From Cercophora sp. LCS_1 (Eukaryota > Ascomycota > Sordariomycetes > Sordariales > Lasiosphaeriaceae): a stretch of 64,000 bases of DNA. Below the pieces are notes generated by a model, which saw only the letters and a program-made list of their open reading frames with translations, was not told where the DNA came from and ran no database searches. The position numbers were made by a program, and so were the translations under genes. The first letter of the stretch is position 1. Each line of letters begins with the position of its first letter. Location: the NCBI GenBank assembly GCA_036250225.1, contig JAPZLL010000022.1, positions 544,178-608,177 of the forward strand, read 5' to 3'. Positions 42,856 through 53,229 of this stretch are shown piece after piece.

Positions 42856-45342
42856 CTACCCGAGGCCAACCGTCATCCATTCTGGACTGGCGCTGTCGAA
42901 GGCGTCAATGTGAACGTAGCCGATGCCCACTCGGTAAGCAATGCCCTCGACCCACTCTACCAAGAGGACATTATACAAGCACCAGCAGATATTTTGGTCA
43001 TAGGCGGCCTGGTCAAAAACTTCGTCCTCCGGTCCGAGCGGCTCCTGCGGATTGATTGCTGGCGAACCAGGGGCGCCCCTATAGATGCACAATTCTCCGT
43101 CCCAGGCGGGGTCGGACTCGTTGAGAGAGAAGGTCTGTTGGCTGAGCTTGATAAAGCTGAGGCCGCTGCGGGCCGCGGCCGTGTCCTTCCCCAGCAGCCA
43201 CTCGCCGCTCACGTGCGCTATCCCGGCTCGCTTGCCTGCGTCGCTCAGTACCCATAGCTGGCATGTGGCCAACACGTGGTCCCCATCGGCGCAAGCGGAT
43301 TCTTGGTCCCATCTGCCCGTGTGTTGGACCGACAAGGCCATCCGCGCAATCTCGGCTCGCATGAAGAGCATGCCGGACACCGGGTCAACTGGCAGCGGCG
43401 GACCACTTGCGCAGGCCGGCACAGGGTGACAGAAATGTTTCTCCGTGCTGCTCTCCAGCGCATTGGAAGTGTAAAAGCCAAAATCGTGCTGGTCGACGTG
43501 ACGCGTCCATTGGCTCCACCCGGGCCAAGATGGCGGCGGCATCCCCGTCGAGGCCTTGGACAGGCTTGACTTCCTGTCTCTCGCGTCAAGCCACTCGACG
43601 CGGCTGAGCATTCTCTCTGACTTGTTCCCGACGCTCTCGACCAAGAACTTGCCCTTCCACCCCATCCACGTCCACGAAGGGAAATGGCCGGGGTCGCCCA
43701 GGCCGTGCTCGACGCGGCGGCGCCGTCTTTGCAGGCGGCCGGACGGGTACCAGAGCAATGCCAGATCGATGTAGCACAAGGGGATTCCAAACAGCACAGG
43801 GGATCCGTTGAAGATGCGTAGCCGCAGCGCGTTTGCGACGCCCTGAAATGCGGCCTCGACGTCCTCCTCGTAGCTGAGCGTCCGCGCTGTGAATTCTCGG
43901 ACAACGCCCTCATAGATTACGTAGTCCAAGATCCTCTTCTGCTCGATTTGGTATTTATCGTCCAATACGCCGCCTGGCGGAGAATCGTCAATGACGACGC
44001 CATCAGCAGCATGGCCCAGAGCAGCGTCGCTTTCATGTGGGCCACAAAGGTTGTCTTCGCAGCTATAGCCGTGCGGACACTCAAAATACGCTTGCTCGTC
44101 TGTGAAGTACAGCTTCGAACCGGACAAAATTCGCTCTTGGTATGTCCAGCCGCGCGAGTTCCAGATGCTCTTGTCGACCACCGCTTTGAACGTCGGCAGG
44201 ACCTCGGCGAGCAAAACGCTCTTGTCGATGCGGATCGCACGTTGGCGCCTCGGTCGGGTGCCAGCTCGCACGCCGGGAAGTCCAGCTTGGGCATCAGATC
44301 CCGCCGCAGCGACGAGAGTCAGCCTGGCGCACCCATAGATGGTGTCCATCTGCCCGATCGTTGCCATCTTGAGGGGTGAGTCTTGCTCGATACAGAGACT
44401 GTCGATCCAGAGATACGGCAATGACAGGACCTGGCAGGCGAGGATGGCGTCTCGTATGGTAAGCGGCATGTCGGGATTGTCAGCCGTTATGGTGCCTGGG
44501 GTCTGGAGAGCGGCGGCGGTTTGGGCCGTGAGCGTCAGGTTCTTCGCATTGCCCCAAACATAGCTGAGCGCAACATACTCGGGCGGCTCATCGAATGTGT
44601 CGGTAACAGAGCCCTTGAAGATGTCGATCAATCGGATTGACGGAGGAGCTGGGCGCGGCTGCGGTGCTGCTCCTCGACAAGCAGAAATCCAGCGGCGGAT
44701 AACGCCCAGCCCTGCCTCATCACCTGGTACGAGCCTCCCAGATGCAATGCCAACAGCTGCCGGCAGCTCCTCGGCGGCGCCAACTCGCTGGATAGGCCGA
44801 AGCAGGGGGCTTGATTTCAGCGATTCACGCTCGTTGCGGAGATAAATAAACAGATGGACGGGTGCATTTTCCTGCGGCTTCTCTGCCGGCTGCGTGCGAC
44901 GGAAGGAAAGCGTGGTGCCGCGGATCAGGCCACGCAAGTACACCCTCGTGTTCGGCTGAACTGCGCAGATGGCCAGTGGGTCATGAGGAGCGGCGCTGAG
45001 ACGGCGCAGGGACCCCAAAACAAACGAGCAGAATCGACAAAATGACTTATCGTGCAAGTCACGGACCGGACCCAGGCACAGACCCCCCCAGAGAGAGACG
45101 GGGGTCGGGACGTTCTCGGGGACGTTATCGGCCGGGATCACCATGTCGGCGGTTGGAACGGCAAAGAGGTAGTCAAAGTTCAAGGCGCGGCACACCCAGC
45201 AGAGCGGCCCATTTTCCTCGGCCTCGTCCATACGACCGTCGCCCGTCTTCAGCCATGGGTACATGGACCGATTCCTGTTCGATGCGATGGCTGCCTTGTC
45301 GAAAATATAGGCGCTCTCCCCCACTTCAAATTCAAACTGCAT
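42856..45342 (-). CDS. HET-domain (heterokaryon incompatibility) protein
   Basis: Single exon, 828 aa from the ATG at 45342; the frame stays open to 45498 without a better start. The HET domain spans roughly residues 240-410 with YVALSYVWGN, LPYLWIDSLCIEQD, IYGCARLTLVAAAG and NSRGWTYQERILSG. An N-terminal region with CWVCRAL.. ..FCRFCSFVL and a long C-terminal region (LFGIPLCYIDLALLW, FPSWTWMGWKG) are usual for large HET proteins. HET proteins take part in nonself recognition and programmed cell death after hyphal fusion; the partner here is unknown. The gene is intact, unlike the HET tail at 19020. Confidence 0.92.
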   Translation of the reverse strand: MQFEFEVGESAYIFDKAAIASNRNRSMYPWLKTGDGRMDEAEENGPLCWVCRALNFDYLFAVPTADMVIPADNVPENVPTPVSLWGGLCLGPVRDLHDKSFCRFCSFVLGSLRRLSAAPHDPLAICAVQPNTRVYLRGLIRGTTLSFRRTQPAEKPQENAPVHLFIYLRNERESLKSSPLLRPIQRVGAAEELPAAVGIASGRLVPGDEAGLGVIRRWISACRGAAPQPRPAPPSIRLIDIFKGSVTDTFDEPPEYVALSYVWGNAKNLTLTAQTAAALQTPGTITADNPDMPLTIRDAILACQVLSLPYLWIDSLCIEQDSPLKMATIGQMDTIYGCARLTLVAAAGSDAQAGLPGVRAGTRPRRQRAIRIDKSVLLAEVLPTFKAVVDKSIWNSRGWTYQERILSGSKLYFTDEQAYFECPHGYSCEDNLCGPHESDAALGHAADGVVIDDSPPGGVLDDKYQIEQKRILDYVIYEGVVREFTARTLSYEEDVEAAFQGVANALRLRIFNGSPVLFGIPLCYIDLALLWYPSGRLQRRRRRVEHGLGDPGHFPSWTWMGWKGKFLVESVGNKSERMLSRVEWLDARDRKSSLSKASTGMPPPSWPGWSQWTRHVDQHDFGFYTSNALESSTEKHFCHPVPACASGPPLPVDPVSGMLFMRAEIARMALSVQHTGRWDQESACADGDHVLATCQLWVLSDAGKRAGIAHVSGEWLLGKDTAAARSGLSFIKLSQQTFSLNESDPAWDGELCIYRGAPGSPAINPQEPLGPEDEVFDQAAYDQNICWCLYNVLLVEWVEGIAYRVGIGYVHIDAFDSASPEWMTVGLG

Positions 45343-45722
45343 TGCCGTGGTTAATTGTTGCCTCCGCCTGTCGAGGATGTGCTGATGGCCCACCCCAGGT
45401 TCTTTGCTCGATGGCGTTTGCTGATGTCGGTTGCAAGAGCAAGAGCCATCGCCGCGCAGCGCGATTCGCAAAAGACGGGGTTTGAAACACGTGCCCAAAA
45501 TAGCCGATTGGTTACCTTAGGTTCGCCCACCGACGTTCACGCAGCTTTCAATGAATCAGATGATTGCGACGGTGGTTTCCTCAGACACCTCCCTTAGGCT
45601 TAGTCCAGACACAAGCGTTTGTTCTTTTGCTATTCCGAGCGACTCGACCTGCGGCTCCAAAGCACCGGCTACGTTACCTGACCGAAACATGCCCAACATC
45701 TTCAAATACACAAGACCGCCCT

Positions 45723-47371
45723 TTAAGAAATAGGATTATAGAAGCCAAACCGATTGAGAGGATCATACTCCCTCTTCAACCTCCTCAGCCGCTCGATCCT
45801 TTCCTCGTCCCGACCATACATCTCATCAAGCGGCTCGGTGCCGACGGCGTAGTTGACATATGCATGAGGCGGGTTACTCCCCCTTACTGCATCTTGCATC
45901 CGTTTTCCATACGAGACCGCCTTCTCCCGATTCTTCGGGTCATGCCCGACCCACCACAGCAAGGGTGAACCCAGAAGGTGGAGGGTTCGCTCCTCAGGCG
46001 CGACTGCGTTCTCATTCGGCGGTACTGCCCGGACTCCGTGCCGACCGTATGACTCGAGGATAAAAGCTGATGTGTTGAAGGTCTCGTCAGCCGTGAGCTC
46101 AGCAAAGAGGTTGAAGCCTTTACGCATCGCGCCGGCGTGCCACCTTGCGACCGAGTTGGGGAACCCGGCTAGGTTTTCGTTCTTCCGACAGACAGAGCTG
46201 GATATATCGAGGCCACCGGCCTTGTAGAGGCCTACATACGCGATGCTGGAGACTGAAGTGTTCACCAAGGGCCTGAGAGCGAGGAAGGCGTCGCGGTAGA
46301 TATCCACGAGGGGGTTGTCGTCACCGGTGTAGAATATCTGGAGAATGATGACGGGCTGGGTGGGGTTAATTAGCGTGTCATTCCCATGGTGAACCAATAG
46401 GGGGCCAAGCTTACATTTATAGCATCCGCAGCAGGATTTCGCGCAAAAAGACCGTTGAGAACGAGTAGTCCGCCGGCATCATCATGCTCTGCCTCCAGCG
46501 CGTTCCAAGTATCGAAGTAGGCTTCGAGCTTGTCCTGGGTAAACACAAAGGTAAGGAGAGTCCAGTCCTTGCTGGCGTCGTAGACTTTGACTCGCAGGCT
46601 CGTGGCGATGCCAAAGTTGTGTCCGGCACCACGGATAGCCCAGAAGAGATCTGGGTTCTCTGTTGCTGACACTGTCACGGCGCTTCCGTTGGCGAGGACG
46701 AGCCGTGCAGAGACTAGATTGTCGGCAGCGAAGCCATGTTGTCCTTGCAGCATACTGTGGCCTCCACCCAGGAGAGGTCCTGCGACAGAGACGCATTCGC
46801 AGAGTCCGGTGACTGCAGGTAATGCATACCCTATTAGTCTCGTCCTAGTAGCCACCAAATCTTCTGGAAACTCACCAGCCATCTTCTTGCCCTGCGCATA
46901 CAGAGACCGAACGGCTTCATGCTGCAGAGTCCCGCCGGCCACAGCCGCCGTATCACCATCCTGGCTTATCCTCGTCGTGTTCAACTTGCGCAAGTTGATC
47001 TGGATGCCCCCTTGCAGACGGTTCATATCTGTCGGCCAGCCATGGGCCCCAGAGACGGCGAGGAAAGGGGTGTGGATGTGATTTGCATACTTGACAACCG
47101 CTTCAACATCCTCAGCCGTTGCGACGTGTACAGAGAGCACAAACGAAGGATGGATGCGCGGAGCGCTTGACCGTGCCACGACTTCCTCTTCCCATCCAGG
47201 CGACCGAGGCGTCAAGATCTCCGCATCCACCGACAGCTTGGGACCTAGCTCTTTCTCAATCCGCTCGGCAGACGGGCACTCGGTGGTGCTTGAGAGGACG
47301 GCCAGTGCATTGGCCCCATGGAACAAGATGAGTGCTCCCGCGGCCCGCAGATAAATGGAAAGAACCCGCAT
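45723..47371 (-). CDS. secreted FAD-binding, BBE-type oxidoreductase
   Basis: Exons 47371-46876, 46812-46415 and 46355-45723 with phase 1 and phase 0 introns; 508 aa. Signal peptide LRAAGALILFHGANALA. The FAD_binding_4 domain includes PFLAVSGAHGW, with His likely in the flavin site, LCECVSVAGPLLGGGHS where the second covalent-linkage Cys may lie, and GFAADNLVSARLVLANG. The C-terminal BBE domain ends YVNYAVG.. ..YGRDEERIERLRRLK.. ..FGFYNP. Such enzymes oxidise oligosaccharides or alkaloid-like metabolites and release peroxide. Intron 1 (63 nt) contains no in-frame stop, so unspliced RNA would also encode a protein with 21 extra residues. Confidence 0.9.
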
Positions 47372-47666
47372 TGCGCGCACGAGAAAATAAAAGAGAATGA
47401 CCAGATACCAAAAGAGTATAGATTAAGGGTAGTGTATTTCCTTGGCTAACCTGTTAGTAAGGTAAGACGGTGAAGGTTTTTTCTGGGGACGCAGCTCTGG
47501 GCGGCGTAATTAACCCTTTTTCCCCCTCTTGGCCCCGCACACAGGCATAGGATCCCGGTCCGACCCTGCAGGTCCCAGAGGCTGGTCCTATGAGAGGTTC
47601 TGTATCGCCCGACCTTGCATGACGGCGATTGGACGAGCAGCACGGTGAACAAGGGATACCTCTGGT

Positions 47667-50640
47667 TTACCTGCATGTGTCTTTAATTAGCCCATACCTA
47701 CCCAGACATCGATCCCGTCGTTGCACGGGTCGCTTGCTTATCTTGGGAATATAGGATGTGATACCACGCTGGAGGTCCCCGATTCCCGCTCCCGGGTTCG
47801 TACCTCGCCGTGCCGGCACCCCGAACTGGCGGCCGAGGCTGGTACCGCCGAGGTAGGCAAAGGCTTGGTCAAAGATGGCGTCCTGCAGGATGCCATGGTG
47901 CGCGAACGTCTTGATCGCGGGATGCAAGCCCGGGAAGCTGAGAGCTTGGAGGCACGGCGGTTTCTGCACCACACGCATCTCCTCGATCTGGACCCCGACC
48001 TGGCGCTCCTGCTAGACTTCGGCCAGCGCGTGGTCCATCTGGAACCCCTCCCACCGCCTTTGCCCCCTCTTTCTACTGTTGCTGCTGCTGCTGCTATTGC
48101 TACTTCCATCAGCGACGGCTTAGAGCTGGTCCATGAGTGCCTGGAGTCGAGGGGGTGCCGAAGGGCCTGGCGTGGGGTTTAGAAGCAGTGTCCCTCCCGC
48201 CGCGGCGCGGCGCTGACGGCTCCCGTAGAGCTGCTCGAGCGTTTGCGTCTCGGACTGCTGCAGCACGTCCAGGAGCCGCGCGCGCTGCGCTTTGTTCGAC
48301 ACGGCATTGGGGTATCGCCAGGCGGCGTCGGTCCGCCGTATAAAGTCCACCCCCTGAGAGAGGTACAGGTCGCGCAGGCTGTCGTGGGCGCGGCACGTCT
48401 GCTCGAGGAGCCAGCGAACAACGTGGTGCGGAGTAACGGCGACGGTGGAAGCATCAGGGGTCGCGCACAGGTCACGGATACTGCGGTCGACCTCGGGCGG
48501 CGCGAAGAAGGTTATTGACTGGGGCGTCCCAAGCTGCCGTAGGCGCATCGCAGCTGTGTCGGACATGGTTAGCAAAGGTACTTGGCCTGGCTTTTTACTA
48601 TTCCACCTACCCTGGACTGTCAAGTCCTTGGTTTGTCCCAGTGCCAGCGTGAGCCCTCCGCGTGCTCCAGGCGGAAGTTTCAAGTCGATGCCGCGGGTAT
48701 GGGCCTCGTCGAGGTAGACTAGGCATTTGCTAAGGTCTTCGATAAAGGGCGTAGCCAGCAAGGGAACATCATCTTTGGTGACACCCCGGTATGTGACCCA
48801 GGCGCGGCTAGAACCATCAAGGTAGACGGCCGCATTGGCGTCGTGGTCGATGCCCAGCCACGTCTGTGCGAGGGTGCGGTTGTCCATCTCGAGTATATAG
48901 GCGCCGGCGTCGACAAGGATGCGGATGGCGTGCTCCTGGAGCGTACGAAGTAGCCCCTTCTCGGTAAGTCGTCGGCCCTGCGGGTCTACGCTGACCACAT
49001 ACCCGCGGTTGCGCGGCTGTAGGAGATACGAGAGGACCTCGGCGTTGGTGTGCTGAAGAGCGGGCAGGTCATCCTGGGTGATGGTCAGGGGCAGCATGAT
49101 GCGGCTATCGTTGGTGCCGCTGAAACCCGTGGTCCTCGCCAGCGTCCCAAGGTTGGTGGTAGTGGTGGTCGTGGTGGTCGTGGTCGTGGTCGTCGCTGTT
49201 GCCGTGTGCGGTAGCGGCTGATAATGTTGATGGGGACGGGGGAAGAGAGGCACGTCTCAAGCTGAGACCTGAAGCTTGAGGCTAAACTGCTTCGCGTGGG
49301 CTGGGAAGACGAAAACGTTGAGGTAGTCGTCGACGACGTTGCGCGCGTGGCGCAGGTGCTGCCACAGCGTTTCGACCTGGCCTGCGTCGTCAACGTTGAT
49401 GGCGTTCCATTGACACAAGGCCCTAGGCAGGCTATCGGCGCCGCGCGATGCCATCCACCGCTCGTACCGCAGAGTCGGGTCGTCACTCCGCAGCACGTTC
49501 TGGAGGTTCTGCAGAAACTGGGAGTGCGCCAGGCCGCTGTAGTAGAAAGCGAGGCAGGTCAGCACGATGGCGACGTCCGGGTGGCCGAACTCGGCATGTG
49601 ACGACGGCACGCCTTTGGCCTCGAACGGCACGGCCATGGGACGCCGGTCCGGACTTAGACCATACTGCACGTTCCACCGCCGGCCGAGGCAGAGCACTAG
49701 GATCCGTCCTACCAAGAGTCCCCGCGCCGTCAGCAGCTTCTTGGCCGCAGACTCGTGCTCGGCGTCGTCAAAGGCGGCCGCCGCCTCGTCTAGGAGCTCC
49801 TCGCTGACGTCTTCCTCGGACAGTACCCGCCGGACCGCCTTCTGGCGCCTCTCCTGGACCCCACCAGCAGTGGTGCCGTGGCGACCGTGATGATAATGGC
49901 CGGAATGGGGGCCACCGAAGGAGGGACGGAGGAACCAAGCTCGCGCTACACAGATGTCGTCCACAACGCGGTCGTGCAGCGCAACTTGAGCGTCATCACG
50001 AAGAAACTGCACCACAGGCATCGCTCCGCCTGGCCGGCGTACCAGCTCGATGCTCCCCGGGAAAAGTCGCTGCAGCGCAGGCAGATGGCGCTCCATCAGC
50101 GACAGCAAACTCTCGGCGATCAGCCACCGAAAGGGGTTCCCGTCGACCGCAGTCTCGGGCCCGCTCGGATAGATGAGCTGCGTCCGGACGGCCAGGGTGT
50201 AGTCGGCCTCGTCGAGGAGGTCGCGCGACGTGTGCTCGAGCCAGCCCTGGAATGCCATCATCCTGCTCGCCGCGGCCTCGGCCTCAGCCCGCGCCTTGGC
50301 CGCAATCGCTAGCACTCTGGCTGCCTCTTTTTTCTTGACCCGCTTCGACCCGGCTACAGGCTCGGTGGGGACCGCTGGGACGGTCTCGGCATCGGCGAGG
50401 CGTTGGTGCCCGCCGAGCTTGAAGGACAGTAGCTGCTCGTGCGTGGTGATGACGAGGCCGCTCGAGCGGCACACTTGGCGGTGGAGGTCTTCGTACAGGT
50501 CGAGCATAGGGGGCGTCGTAGGCGTGCGGCGCGAGAAAGCAACGTGACGAACCTCGCAGCCGACCAGGCCGCCGAGCCGGGCCTGGACCGTCTGCGCCGT
50601 CTGCAGCAGCAGCGGCTTGGGCACGACTAAGCGAACCTCA
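47667..50640 (-). pseudogene. DUF3638/DUF3645 giant protein relic, C-terminal part
   Basis: One minus-strand frame runs from ~50640 to 47667, broken only by TGA 49259-49257, TAA 48122-48120 and TAG 48014-48012, each one C-to-T step from a sense codon. The first part (RLVVPKPLLLQTAQ, VPFEAKGVPSSHAEFGHPDV, LTCLAFYYSGL) and the second (TGFSGTNDSRIMLPL, DAGAYILEMDNRTLAQTWL, CLVYLDEAHTRGIDLKLP, ITFFAPPEVDRSI) are the DUF3638 and DUF3645 regions of very large fungal proteins sometimes annotated as ubiquitin hydrolases. A Thr repeat at 49150-49200 is a microsatellite expansion. The N-terminal remainder is on the other strand (next entry). Confidence 0.85.
49150..49205. repeat. GGT/CGT-type microsatellite
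   Basis: Imprecise trinucleotide repeat that encodes a run of Thr on the minus strand within the DUF3638/DUF3645 relic. Confidence 0.8.
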
Positions 50641-51334
50641 AGTGAGCTGAAGAGAATTCTCGAGCCGTTGGCAGGCTCGCCCGACAGCGTGCGGAGTCAG
50701 TACGGCCGAGACCTGCTAGGGAGCCTGACAGCTCTCCAAGTCAAGGCCAGACCAGAGCCGATGGTGAGGGCGCGGTTTGCCGCCTCAAGTCTCAGCCTCG
50801 ACGTCCTCGACGCTGCCACCGACCAGTCACGAGGCGTCGTGACGGACCTCGGCTCCCGGCTGTGGAAGGCGCTCGCGGCCGATGACGCGCGGTTCCCATG
50901 GCTGGAGCACGGCGGTCTCTGGCCCTGCGCTCGCACACCCGCGTCGCTGCTCAGCCTGCTGCGCGGGCAGCGGCGACTGTTTGGCCCAGGGATGAAGGCG
51001 GCGCTGGTGGCATTCGGGCTTTCGGTAGCCCGCGTCCAGAAGCTGGAGCGGCTGCGGTCCGCATTGTGCCAGGGCAACCAGCGCGCCGTCGGCGAGGAGC
51101 TGCGGAACCCGGGCCACGAGAACTGGGACCCCGCCGAGCACACGTCGTGGCTGCTGATGGAGCTGGACGGCGACTTTCTCGTGCGTGCCGAGCGGGTCGA
51201 CGTGGCGCGGGCCATGATCGCACCGCCGTCCGGTCGCAACACGGTGCTGCAGATGAACATGGGCCAAGGCAAGACGTCGTGCATCGTGCCCATGGTTGTC
51301 GCCGCGCTGGCTAATGGCGAGTGCCTGGTTTGGG
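50636..51334 (+). pseudogene. inverted upstream piece of the same DUF3638 gene
   Basis: Plus-strand frame with LEHGGLWPCARTPASLLSLL, HTSWLLMELDGDFLVR and NTVLQMNMGQGKTSCIVP, ending MVVAALANGECLV. In intact family members this text directly precedes 'RLVVPKPLLLQTAQ', which here begins the opposite-strand relic at ~50635. Reversing 50636-51333 would restore one continuous frame. Beyond 51334 the original upstream sequence is missing; the frame runs into unrelated residues and then repeat DNA. Confidence 0.82.
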
Positions 51335-51464
51335 GTCCGTGGTCCGTGTGGACCAGCTTTAACTTTTTCCGACCCGGGCTGAGCTATCCCTCAGATGTGG
51401 GGTTACCTAGGTGTGGCAAACGAGGCCATCACCATACTACTTTTCTTGACAGACTGTGATAGTT

Positions 51465-52476
51465 ATAGCGAAAAACTGGTTGTATGTACTTGCAGAAACG
51501 AGCTTCTCAATTTATACTGGTCACCTGGGACAAGTGAAAAAATGACTACTATTACTACTGAAGTATGTATAAATGCTTAACTGCTAATGTGCCTAGATAG
51601 TTCCCCCATTTATGTTGTCCCTCATCCATATTATCCCCGTCCTCCAATGTTGTACTGCCTATAATATCCTATTAGCAGTTAATATTACAACCTAGAAATT
51701 AATTGCTATATTGAAATTTCTTTAGATGGTCTATTTAAGCGAGTATAGTGTTACCTTCTTTCCCTTACTTAAAGCTGTTATCGCTGCTATATCTCAAATG
51801 ATCTCCTATATTCTTTGGATAATTGTTGAGATTTGTTATAGTTATACTAAACGGTTATAGTGGCTTGGGGTGACGGCTAAAGGGAGCCGGTCTGCGTTGG
51901 CCTTTCCGTTTTTTTTTTCACGGTGGTGAGCAACAGGCTGTCACGTGCTCGGCACGTGACGCCTGGGCATAAGTGTTGCGCCGGCACTTCAGATTTAGAT
52001 TGAACAGAACAACTCACCACCATGAAGAAGTTCCTAGGGTGATGAGGTGCGTTGTTGTTTTCTTATGTTGTTTTCCTACGTTGTTTCTCTACGTCGTCTT
52101 CCTACGTTGTTGTCGTCGTTCCCTATGTCTACCTCCGATCAGAGGAAGCCCTGCCTGTAGGTTGGCCTTCCAGGCCGACCACTACGTTGTGTGTGTGTGT
52201 GTGTGTTCACCACCAGTTCAATAGTGCTTAACGATATGTATACAGATGGCCGGTTTAATCCTATTATTGGCCCTCTGGGATATAGTAGCAGTGGGCTTGG
52301 ATTCGCCCGCTTCAATTGAATTGACCGGGCAGTAATGCGCCCAGAAAACGACAAGTTCAGTATTCCATAAACCAACGCAGTTGGAATTATTACAGTCCCA
52401 TTACGTTGAGACCAACACCCTGGCTTACTGCAGTATCAACGCTTCCTCAAAGACCACACTCCCTATCAGCACACCG
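51465..52476. repeat. dispersed AT-rich repeat, copy 2, interrupted
   Basis: 51465-51860 and 52210-52476 match the two halves of 26142-26783 with many transitions, more AT-rich than copy 1. The break holds an inserted segment. Confidence 0.85.
51861..52207. mobile_element. nested insertion related to the 5' part of the pogo element
   Basis: 51919-52212 matches 29195-29475, including the GTCACGTGC/GCACGTGAC pair and a GT microsatellite at about 52189-52205. ATAGTG flanks the insert on both sides, a possible 6-bp target duplication, although TA would be the rule for a Tc1-mariner element. Confidence 0.7.
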
Positions 52477-52485
52477 GCTAACCAC

Positions 52486-52912
52486 CAAAGCTCTTGTCGA
52501 ACGCGAACTCAATGAGAGTACATTGTCTCTCAGAAAAGTCGAGGCCGAGCTCGAGAAAGTCGCAGCCGAACTTTGCCACACTGAACAGTAATGAGACAAC
52601 GCCCTTGTAAGCCGTCATGCTATTAGAACCGAGCTTAGTGCCGAACTGAAGGCTGCTACTATATAGCGAGACGATACCAAAGCGAGCTGCAAAGCAATTA
52701 TAGCTATTAAATCTTTAGTTGAATGTAAACTTGAGGATAAAGCGTCTTTTCTGGAAAAAGACAAAGCAGACCTTGAGGAGGCTAAAACCGAGCTTAGCAG
52801 TATAGGAGTCGATGTTTGTGAAACCAAGCAAAATATATTAAAGCGTTTCAATAATATCGAGAATTTTATAAAGAAGTTGGAGGATAATACTATAACTGTG
52901 GCAAATAAATAG
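52486..52912 (+). pseudogene. coiled-coil protein remnant
   Basis: The plus-strand frame reads as heptad-like sequence (RKVEAELEKVAAELCHTEQ.. ..LEDKASFLEKDKADLEEAKT.. ..FNNIENFIKKLEDN) broken by several stops. Its end aligns with the old coding remnant left of the pogo element at 28985-29092. Origin unknown, perhaps an accessory frame of a transposable element. Confidence 0.5.
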
Positions 52913-52939
52913 CTGGTCTCCATACTGGTTGGAAATAAT

Positions 52940-53075
52940 GGATAACCGTTGAGGGTTGAGGTCTGTAATTAGGTCGGGCGTTAGCCATTAAATGATTAGG
53001 TAAATGTACAAATTATCGGCAAATAGAATTGTATATTTGTAAATGTAACGGCAATGGGGACTTTTGGTATTCAGT
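52940..53075. repeat. older repeat without the pogo insertion
   Basis: Matches both flanks of the pogo element: 52950-52990 to 29080-29125 and 53025-53065 to 31440-31485. It is the paralogous site lacking the transposon. Confidence 0.65.
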
Positions 53076-53229
53076 TTGACGGGAGTAAAAGTAGGCGTTA
53101 TATTTGAGTTTGGGCACAAGTACAACTACCTCAGACTCATCATAAATACAGAACTCGGTGTCACGACTGGTAAAATGTCGTCTGAAGTATATAGCCCACT
53201 TTCAGATCTTGGGTTCCAACCTTGAGATT

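Noticed and set aside
49878..50312. Plus-strand frame in the DUF3638 relic
   Set aside because: Antisense shadow; conserved family motifs are on the minus strand.
50617..51459. Independent plus-strand gene divergent from the minus-strand DUF3638 frame
   Set aside because: Its sequence is the direct upstream part of the same protein family, so an inversion explains it better than two genes.
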